A DNA stretch of 42,291 nt, taken from the NCBI RefSeq assembly GCF_000525915.1, contig NZ_AODH01000028.1, positions 1 through 42,291 of the forward strand, given 5' to 3'. A program made the translations under genes and the position numbers. The notes under the pieces were generated by a model that was not told the DNA's origin, did no database searches, and was given only the letters and a program-made list of their open reading frames with translations. Positions 35,893-42,291 of the stretch are shown here, piece after piece. Position 1 is the first letter of the stretch, and each line of letters begins with the position of its first letter. Source of the stretch: Brochothrix campestris FSL F6-1037. Its GTDB lineage: Bacteria > Bacillota > Bacilli > Lactobacillales > Listeriaceae.

Positions 35893-38484
35893 ATGAAAAA
35901 GTGGACAATTGTGACACTAATAACACTTATAATCAACCTCAGTTTACCACTGTTTTCTGTTATGACGACCATAACAGAAGCGGCAGAAAGGACAACAATA
36001 AATGATACGGAGACAACCGTGAGCCCATTTGTGACTGAAGTCAATCAAACGGAGGCAACGTCTGCCACTATGATTGAAGAAAGTCAAAGGGCAGCGTCAG
36101 CCCCCGATACAACTACGAGTGACCCAACGATAACAGAAAACGCACCGAGTGAGAGTCGCACCAGTGAATCAACTCAGGCGCTAAACGAGCCAACCGAAAC
36201 GTTAGAAACAATAACTGAACCTAGTAGTGAAGCTTCAACCTCGACTGAGGTGAAAACAGAAGTCGGCGAGGATGGCAAAACGAGGAGTTACACGGAAGGC
36301 TATTGGGGTTACACAACCTACCGTTATTATATCGAGACGCAAGAGATCGAAGTCTTTGGTGGAAGTGTTCTTTATATCTTTGCCAACCAAACGCCTTGGT
36401 TCAAACATAAAGATGTTAAAAAAATCACGATTAGAGGCCCAATCCATTATGATACATCGTATGACAAAAACTTGTATTTAAATGACTTATTTGCAGGTTT
36501 AACGCAGCTAACTGCGATTGAGGGACTCGAATACATCGATATGTCGAGCGTGAAAAGCATGAAAGGCATGTTTAGCACGTGTCGTAAGTTAACAGAGCTG
36601 GATCTATCATCGTGGGACACACATTCAGTGCAAGATTTTTCGTACATGTTCAATGGGTGTGAACGATTAAAATCAATGGATTTATCAACCTTCAATACAT
36701 CGAAGGCGACCGATTTCTCGTATATGTTTTTTGCAGATACCGCTATTGAAAGTCTTAATTTAGCCAACTTTGACATCTCTAAGGCGACCGCATTTATAGG
36801 TATGTTTGAGAGATGTCGCAAACTTGATACAGTCGATTGTTCTAATTGGCAGGGGGTACGTGCAGATAATGCGAATACGATCGATATCTTCAAAGAGAAT
36901 GATCGCCTTGACAGCATTCAACTTCCGGCCGGTAGTCAATCAAGTTTTAAGGCTGAGATACCTCTCCAGGCGGATGTTATCACATATAATGGCAAGTGGG
37001 TAAATGGTGATAACATCACAGAAATTTATAGTCGAGAAGAGCTGTTAGGTCAAACAGATCGAACAGCGGGGCATTACTACCGAATGAAAAATGCTTATGA
37101 AGCTAAAGTGAAGTACGTTGATGAAAACCACCAACCAATCAGTGAAGAAAAAACAATTCGAGGTAGTTTGAGTGCGAATTACGATGTATCGACACCTGAA
37201 TACCAATTAGATATACCAGGCTACACCTTTGAAGGCGTACCCGAGAATGCAACGGGTCACTTTACGATTTTCACCAAACCAATTATTTATCGTTATGCGG
37301 CCTTTATAACACCCGTAATTGAAACAACAGACAGTAGCTTGTATCAAGGCCAAGCGTTTGACGCAACCGCTAACTTTATAAAGGGTACAGATCACCTCGG
37401 GCAACCGCTAACACTTGATAATCCGGCCCTCACCTTAGGTGGCGATACGGTCGATCCAAATACCCCAGGCGAATACCACCAAACATTAACATACGAATTT
37501 AAAAATGCTGAAACAGTCGTATCAGAGTACACAGTAACTGTATTGCCAGATCAAACAACAGCTGCGTTACAAGATGTTCGCTTATTTATCGGTGATACCT
37601 TTGATGCCAATGCCCCCTTTAAACAGGTCGTTGATAAAGATGGTAAGGCGATTTTAGCTGATAAAGTCGACCATTATTTTATTGACGACATCGAAAGTCG
37701 TACAATCGATACGAGTAAAACTGGTGAGCATACCGTTCGCATTCAATTGCAAAAAGCCAATGGTGATATTTTAGAGAGCGACAAACCGGATGCAGTTGTT
37801 AGAGTCAAAAATGATGAGACTGCCATTGAGGCACAATCGATTGATGTGTATCTCGGAGAAGAATATAATCCTGCTGCCGGTTTTATTAGTGCAACGAATG
37901 CAGACGGCGAAACACTCTCATATACGAGTGATATGAGTTGGACAGAAAATGGCAAGCCGATTGATACGACCGTCGCTGGGAGCTATCAAGTCACCTATGG
38001 TATTCGTGATCATAACGGTAAGATGGTCGAATGTCATACCGAAGTGACGGTGAAAGATCCCGTTGCCGATATCAACGTGACGATTCCGACCGCGATGTTG
38101 TTTGCTAATACTGAAAATGAAGGACTTGCAAAAACAATCGCGTCAAATCCTTACCACATTATCAATAACTCACCAAAAATAGCTATTAATGTGGCAGTGA
38201 GTGCCTTTGATGCGGTCGAAACGAATGGATTGACCCTGTTAGGGGCAGACGAACCAGACCCGCAGGTTGAGAGCAATAGCCTCAGACTTGCTTTGAAAGC
38301 GGATGGGACAGAAGTTATTTCATCACTGACAGAGGCGACCACCAATGTTTCGATTGCCACCCTTAACCCGACTGACCAGCTGACATTAACCTTTGGTGGT
38401 AACTACTTCGGTTCTGCGAAACAAGGTGTAAAAACCGAAATAAAGGATAAAATGATATTGAAATTTAATGTGATGAGAGATTAA
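35893..38484 (+). CDS. BspA-like surface protein 2 (DUF285/MucBP/Ig-like), intact
   Basis: 863 residues. Signal peptide (KKWTIVTLITLIINLSLPLF, processed near residue 30), serine/threonine/glutamate-rich region (to about 120), then an N-terminal cap and DUF285 repeats (FSTCRKLTELDLSSWDTHSV; FNGCERLKSMDLSTFNTS; FFADTAIESLNLANFDIS). Next a MucBP-type domain (VKYVDENHQPISEEK), three Ig-like domains and the VTIPTAMLF module ending in MILKFNVMRD. No sortase signal or membrane tail. AAGGAG precedes the ATG. It is a tandem paralogue of the previous gene and serves as its reference frame. Likely a surface adhesin held by the C-terminal module. Confidence 0.9.
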   Translation: MKKWTIVTLITLIINLSLPLFSVMTTITEAAERTTINDTETTVSPFVTEVNQTEATSATMIEESQRAASAPDTTTSDPTITENAPSESRTSESTQALNEPTETLETITEPSSEASTSTEVKTEVGEDGKTRSYTEGYWGYTTYRYYIETQEIEVFGGSVLYIFANQTPWFKHKDVKKITIRGPIHYDTSYDKNLYLNDLFAGLTQLTAIEGLEYIDMSSVKSMKGMFSTCRKLTELDLSSWDTHSVQDFSYMFNGCERLKSMDLSTFNTSKATDFSYMFFADTAIESLNLANFDISKATAFIGMFERCRKLDTVDCSNWQGVRADNANTIDIFKENDRLDSIQLPAGSQSSFKAEIPLQADVITYNGKWVNGDNITEIYSREELLGQTDRTAGHYYRMKNAYEAKVKYVDENHQPISEEKTIRGSLSANYDVSTPEYQLDIPGYTFEGVPENATGHFTIFTKPIIYRYAAFITPVIETTDSSLYQGQAFDATANFIKGTDHLGQPLTLDNPALTLGGDTVDPNTPGEYHQTLTYEFKNAETVVSEYTVTVLPDQTTAALQDVRLFIGDTFDANAPFKQVVDKDGKAILADKVDHYFIDDIESRTIDTSKTGEHTVRIQLQKANGDILESDKPDAVVRVKNDETAIEAQSIDVYLGEEYNPAAGFISATNADGETLSYTSDMSWTENGKPIDTTVAGSYQVTYGIRDHNGKMVECHTEVTVKDPVADINVTIPTAMLFANTENEGLAKTIASNPYHIINNSPKIAINVAVSAFDAVETNGLTLLGADEPDPQVESNSLRLALKADGTEVISSLTEATTNVSIATLNPTDQLTLTFGGNYFGSAKQGVKTEIKDKMILKFNVMRD

Positions 38485-38515
38485 AAGTGAAATCAGCTTA
38501 CCAAAGAATGTATCA

Positions 38516-38552
38516 AGCAAAAGCCTTCCTCAGCTAGAGGGGGGCTTTTGCT
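38516..38552 (+). terminator. Terminator after BspA-like gene 2
   Basis: AGCAAAAGCC (38516-38525) pairs with GGCTTTTGCT (38543-38552), with further pairing inside (CCTC/GAGG). It has a strong stem and a modest T tail inside the arm. Confidence 0.8.
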
Positions 38553-38586
38553 CGTTTAAGAAGAACAACAAGAAGGGGGGGAATCA

Positions 38587-38904
38587 ATGCCCTATGTCGA
38601 AAGAGCTTGTCACAGTATCAGAATGACTCAAAGAAGAAAAAAACAATACAGTCCGGTAATGAAACAGAACATCAACAAGGTGTTTGATCGAACGGGGATG
38701 AAATGGAACCTTGTAAATGCCAACGACAACGCTAAAGTGATGGAAGTGATTCAGCGTCAAGACGGACGCGCAACGAGCTATTTGCAACATGCAAATTACG
38801 ACAATCAACGCATTATGACATGCTTTTCGATGAAAATCGCCCATGATGTCGCGATTGTTTATGCGGATGAACCGTATATTATGGCAGTGATGAGCAAAAA
38901 TTAG
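38587..38904 (+). CDS. Small soluble protein of unknown function
   Basis: 105 residues, basic at the front (RMTQRRKKQY) and otherwise mixed; no signal peptide or membrane segment and no motif I recognise. AGAAGGGGGGAATCA precedes the ATG, an excellent ribosome site. An A7 run (38637-38643) here is in frame, so the gene reads as intact. It follows the surface locus terminator and has no clear functional link to neighbours. Confidence 0.6.
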   Translation: MPYVERACHSIRMTQRRKKQYSPVMKQNINKVFDRTGMKWNLVNANDNAKVMEVIQRQDGRATSYLQHANYDNQRIMTCFSMKIAHDVAIVYADEPYIMAVMSKN

Positions 38905-39030
38905 GTCGGTTACGAAAAAAGAGCAGTCGTATCACGCGACGTTTATAAAATATTGAAATAAGCTTGTTTGCGATATAAATCACACGTGAGTTATGGTATA
39001 TTAGCAGTAATGTACCAAGGAGGATTTTAG

Positions 39031-39270
39031 ATGGATAATAAGATGTTTCCGTATACTGCGTTACTCGCTTCAGCATTAATTTATATTTCAATGATTGTTT
39101 CATTCTTAAATGAGAAAAGAGGATTGGGGTTTCCGGTTTGGATACAAATCTTTTTGCTCGTGGCTTTCATTGCGGCCATCATGGATAGCTATGAACGTAA
39201 AAACAAACCGTTTATGGTGTTGTTTGCCTTGTCGTTTAGCCTCATTGTGATGAGCATCTTTATGCATTAA
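39031..39270 (+). CDS. Small three-segment membrane protein
   Basis: 79 residues with three hydrophobic segments (about 8-26, 35-50, 59-77) separated by charged loops (NEKRG, DSYERKNK). AAGGAGG lies before ATG 39031. Family not recognised. It converges on the minus-strand small membrane gene and shares the terminator between them. Confidence 0.65.
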   Translation: MDNKMFPYTALLASALIYISMIVSFLNEKRGLGFPVWIQIFLLVAFIAAIMDSYERKNKPFMVLFALSFSLIVMSIFMH

Positions 39271-39300
39271 AGCGAATAAAAGCAACATATTAGAAAAAAA

Positions 39301-39332
39301 GGCAGTGACGCCAACGCGTCGCTGCCTTTTTT
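39301..39332. terminator. Bidirectional terminator between convergent small genes
   Basis: An 11-base-pair stem (39301-39311 with 39316-39326, one wobble), loop CAAC, T6 on the right and A7 on the left, so it can work in both directions. Confidence 0.9.
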
Positions 39333-39500
39333 AGTCTGATTTTTTTGTCCAGAGTAGTAATAAATACACACATAAAAAGAATAACAGTGCAATAAAGTTT
39401 ACGAGTAAGCCAGGAACAGCAAAGCCGAAACTAAAAAAAATGATTGTACAGTAAAAAAAGCGCCGGTAAGAATACTACCGATCAATGTGATTTTAACCAT
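39331..39500 (-). CDS. Small membrane protein, two homopolymer frame breaks (hidden gene)
   Basis: Starts at ATG 39500 with MVKITLIGSILTGAF. Removing one base from the A7 run (39453-39459) and one from the A8 run (39433-39440) gives 55 residues: LLYNHFFSFGFAVPGLLVN, then a hydrophobic LFFLCVYLLLLW and a polar TKKSD end. The span is 56 codons plus two bases, as expected. The stop sits against the shared terminator. The ribosome site (AGCAGG) is mediocre. Unknown function, two membrane segments. Confidence 0.5.
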
Positions 39501-39944
39501 GACTCAACCTGCTTTCTAAAAGAGATAACTATCATTAATATAACATATTCAGAGAGAATAAATAAATATCAGTTATGATAACGTTTTGAAAGGGAGTGAA
39601 GGTCTCAAAAAAAAGTATCTGAAATGTCATATTTTGAAAAACATTGAAATAGTTGAGATAATCGTAAAAAATAGTATGGAAATATTGTGAAAAGTGCAGT
39701 GAAAGTTATCCTGTAAGAAAAGAAAATTGTGAAAGAGAAATAGCGTCATATAAAGATTTTCAGCAAAAGAACAACAAAAAAAAAGAAAACTTAGTCCGTC
39801 GATTATCTTTCATAAATGCAAGGCAACTCGATGTGATACACCTATTTGCACGATAATAAGTGCAATTAAATAGTATTGTATTAATGCAAGTGGTGTCCTA
39901 TATTGGAAGTAGAGTGATATCACTAAAACAATAGAGGTGCAAAA
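39501..39944. other. AT-rich intergenic region upstream of second PRD regulator
   Basis: About 440 bases, very A-rich, no gene found. Near its end are TTGCAC/GTGCAA inverted arms (39846-39851, 39860-39865) and a perfect 12-base palindrome AGTGATATCACT (39913-39924) lying 20 bases before the regulator start. These are candidate operator sites; a precise promoter cannot be called. Confidence 0.45.
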
Positions 39945-41847
39945 ATGCAACTTTCAAAACGAGAAATCAATATAATGTTAACTTTGATTGATACGGCCGC
40001 GCCCGTGACAACTGCATCATTAGCAGAACAGTTCAATCGAAGTGTGCGCAGCATTAAATATGATTTAGATAATCTTCGGACATGGTTAAAAATGAAAGAG
40101 CTTACAATTCGAACGAGACGTAATAAAGGAATCTGGATTGAATGGTCGGAATCCACCAAATTAGCTATAAAAAATGAACTGCTTCATGTTGAACGCAACG
40201 ATCTATATCCTGATCAAACAAATCGAATTTATCGCTTGATTTTATGGTTATCGTTAGCAGATACACCGCTAACATCAAATGAGATGGCAGAAGCCTTAAA
40301 AGTATCACGCAATACCATTATTGCCGATTTAGATAAAATGGATTTTTTACTTTTAAAATATGCAGTAACACTCGACCGAAAAAATCATTATGGGTTTAAG
40401 TTAGTCGGTGACGAAGCAAATGTTCGCCATTTGATGGAGGCTGTTATTCAAAAAAGCTTAACTGATTATGATGTTTATTATTTAATGCAAATTGTTGTTA
40501 ATCAAGAAGATAGTAACCCGACAAATACGTATGGCATGCCTCCCAAGATGGCAGCGGTTTTCAATGAAACCCTCCAGGCCATCGCTAAACTTATGGATAA
40601 GGAAATGCTTGATAAATTCAATTATAGTGAGCTACTAGCCATTATCTTACGAGTTTGTATTGCAACCATCCGGTTGAAAAACAACCGTACGATTAACAGT
40701 TACCGTATTCTTTCACAACAAACAATGCATGAAATAAAAGCTGAACTGCCATTTCTGTTAATGAAAAAAGTTTTTTACCACTATCAGTTTCCCTTTTTGG
40801 AAGATGAATACATTTATATTTTCAGCGATGTTTTAACTTCCAAAAAAGATGAAAATATTGCAGAACTGACCACGGCATTAATTGATGAGGTTAGCGAAAA
40901 AGAACAGTTACCCTTTAATAAGGATAAGCAGCTATTTAACAATTTATTCGCCCATTTGTCGTTACGACTCCATAAAAAACATGTTTTCGTCAACGAATAC
41001 AATCCATTTGTTGATGATATAAAATCAAAATACGCCAAACTTTTCAGACATATTAAGGTGGTTTCAGAACGGCAAATAGATGACGCGACAATCTTTGTGA
41101 ATGATTCTTTCATTTCCTATATTGCACTTCATTTTTTAGTAGCTTACGAAAAAAATAAAGCCGCGTAACGATACTGTTACCGTCGTCTATATTTGTTCGA
41201 CGGGATTAGGTGTAACAAATTTAATACAACAAAAAGTGATGGAAGAAGTCCCAAATATTGAACTGATTAGTTTTGCCTCAGTCTTAAAAGCGCAAAAAGT
41301 GATTAGAGATACACAGCCAGATTTAGTTATAAGTATCTTTCCATTAGATAAAATTGAAAGTACTTTTGTCAAAGTACATCCCTTGCCAACACCGAGGGAT
41401 ATTGAAAATATAAAACTGAAGGTAACTGAAATATTATCAGGTCGATTAAATCAGAAAAAACCACCAAAACTGGTGGTCAGAAAACAAATTGCTAATAAAA
41501 ACGGGGTAGAAGATATTAGCCGAGACTTATTATTAGCAGCTTTCATTGTTCAGAATGAACTGAAGAACTATTTTACAGCACGGATACAAGTTGGTTATGA
41601 AGAATCGTTTCTATTACATGTGATGATGATGGTGCATCGCATTCAGTTTGAGTCACAATATGAAAATGCTGGCTTTGAGGAAGTAGCTATCTTAATGAAA
41701 CATAAAACAGATGTAATGAAAATCGAACAGATTATGGCAGCTAATAAGTTAGTCATCAATCGGGCTGAAATAATTGCCTTATTACAGTATGTAACACTGA
41801 AGGAGGAAATTAATGATAATTCCCAAAGAAGCACAGATGGTAATTAA
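39945..41847 (+). CDS. BglG/MtlR-type PRD regulator 2, frame broken at A7
   Basis: The corrected product is 633 residues. Order: N-terminal HTH (TTASLAEQFNRSVRSIKYDL), second HTH (SNEMAEALKVSRNTIIADL), PRD1 and PRD2 helical domains, an EIIB-like domain with the CSTGLG loop, and a C-terminal helical region resembling another PRD (RDLLLAAFIVQNELKNYF). The frame breaks at A7 41149-41155; one base removed joins AYEKIKPRNDTVTVVYICS. It should sense PTS phosphorylation and control the following genes. GAGGTG precedes the ATG. Its end overlaps the next gene by 35 bases. Confidence 0.85.
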
Positions 41848-42146
41848 TCAGAGTGACTACCGTCTACAAACGCAAAAAAATTGTGGAATATACCCTCAAT
41901 GAACTTGAAAAGGCAGAACTTAAGATGTCAGAACTTCAAATTGTTATTTTAGTGAATCATCTGGAAGCAATGATTACTCGAGCTGAAAATGGTGAAGCAG
42001 TGATGCCAGTTGATGCTAATTTATTCACTGAGGTATCGCAACGTTCACTTAATTTAGCAGAGCAAGTGGTCGAAACGATTGGTCAATTAGCCAAGGACGA
42101 GCTCTATTTATTATCGATTCATTTTGAAACGGCAGCACAAAACTAA
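41813..42146 (+). CDS. Stand-alone PRD-domain protein, frame broken at A7
   Basis: The corrected product is 110 residues: MIIPKEAQMVINQSDYRLQT, then QKIVEYTLNELEKAEL and an ILVNHLEAMITRAENGE segment, the helical PRD pattern with the conserved NHL. AAGGAGG lies before ATG 41813. The A7 run at 41874-41880 breaks the frame; deleting one A joins the two halves. As written, only a GTG at 41853 without a ribosome site opens the second half. Small PRD proteins like this sit beside BglG-like regulators in operons with SFCGS and DUF4310-4312 genes. Confidence 0.75.
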
Positions 42147-42168
42147 AAATTAGAGGAGGAAATTAAAA

Positions 42169-42291
42169 TGATTACAGTAGTTATTGCAGATCGATTAGGA
42201 AAAGGACAAAATGTTGCAAAGGGTGTTGAGGCCGCGGGTGGTCGTGCAGTAGTAGTTCCAGGTATGGGAGCAGATATGCGTCTTGGTGATG
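42169..42291 (+). CDS. Glycine-rich SFCGS-family protein, 5' part (continues past window)
   Basis: The first 41 residues are visible: MITVVIADRLGKGQNVAKGV, then glycine-rich AAGGRAVVVPGMGADMRLGD. This opening matches the small SFCGS-family proteins that head PTS-like transport operons with DUF4312, DUF4311 and DUF4310 genes. AGAGGAGG lies before the ATG. The 3' end is outside the window. Confidence 0.75.

Noticed and set aside
39595-39800. A-rich stretch checked for small genes
   Set aside because: Only short frames with no ribosome site or plausible peptide, even after trial one-base corrections.
41853-42146. PRD gene starting at GTG 41853
   Set aside because: ATG 41813 has an AAGGAGG site and joins in frame after one-base correction of the A7 run.

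Overview
The window looks like low-GC Firmicutes DNA. Genes carry strong AGGAGG-type ribosome sites, ATG/GTG/TTG starts, LPKTG sorting signals, PRD/PTS regulators, DUF2089 and YjdF families. This suggests Lactobacillales or a Listeriaceae relative; I cannot name a genus from the sequence alone. No rRNA, tRNA or CRISPR array was seen.

Layout. (1) 1-4301: the end of an LPXTG surface protein, a CPBP membrane protease, a DeoR-type repressor on the minus strand, a small membrane-anchored protein, and a decayed gene related to the C-terminal part of SWIM zinc-finger proteins. (2) 4450-7709: a Nudix hydrolase followed by a PLD-nuclease/helicase/DUF3427 protein, probably a defence or DNA-processing pair. 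(3) 8168-8739: DUF2089 regulator plus a small membrane protein. (4) 8869-15471: a galactitol-type utilisation locus: a PRD/EIIA regulator, PTS EIIA, EIIB and EIIC, and two zinc alcohol dehydrogenases, the second being GatD-like. (5) 15758-24006: dptFGH, the restriction half of the DNA phosphorothioation (Dnd) system, with no dnd modification genes in view. (6) 24018-26425: a PTS EIIC remnant, a hidden small membrane gene and an IS200/IS605 element with tnpA and tnpB. (7) 26477-28185: YjdF-family and DUF981-family membrane proteins. (8) 28271-38484: a cell-surface locus with an eight-repeat Ig-like LPXTG protein, a secreted protein carrying a recurring 'VT[IL]PTA..F' module, a mini LPXTG protein, an N-terminally anchored protein and two tandem BspA-like giants that end in the same module. 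(9) 38587-39500: small unknown genes. (10) 39945-end: a second PRD-type regulator, a PRD-only protein and the start of an SFCGS glycine-rich gene, the head of an uncommon PTS-like transport operon.

One property cuts across the whole window. At least 17 reading-frame breaks in 13 genes all sit in A or T runs of 7 to 9 bases, and every one is repaired by removing exactly one base. The corrected lengths are all multiples of three and restore family-typical proteins, including two small genes otherwise invisible. The pattern points to systematic homopolymer over-calling in the sequence rather than real decay, although transcriptional slippage cannot be excluded. Genes below are therefore given over their full corrected spans. 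The SWIM-related gene does not fit this pattern and appears to be a true pseudogene.
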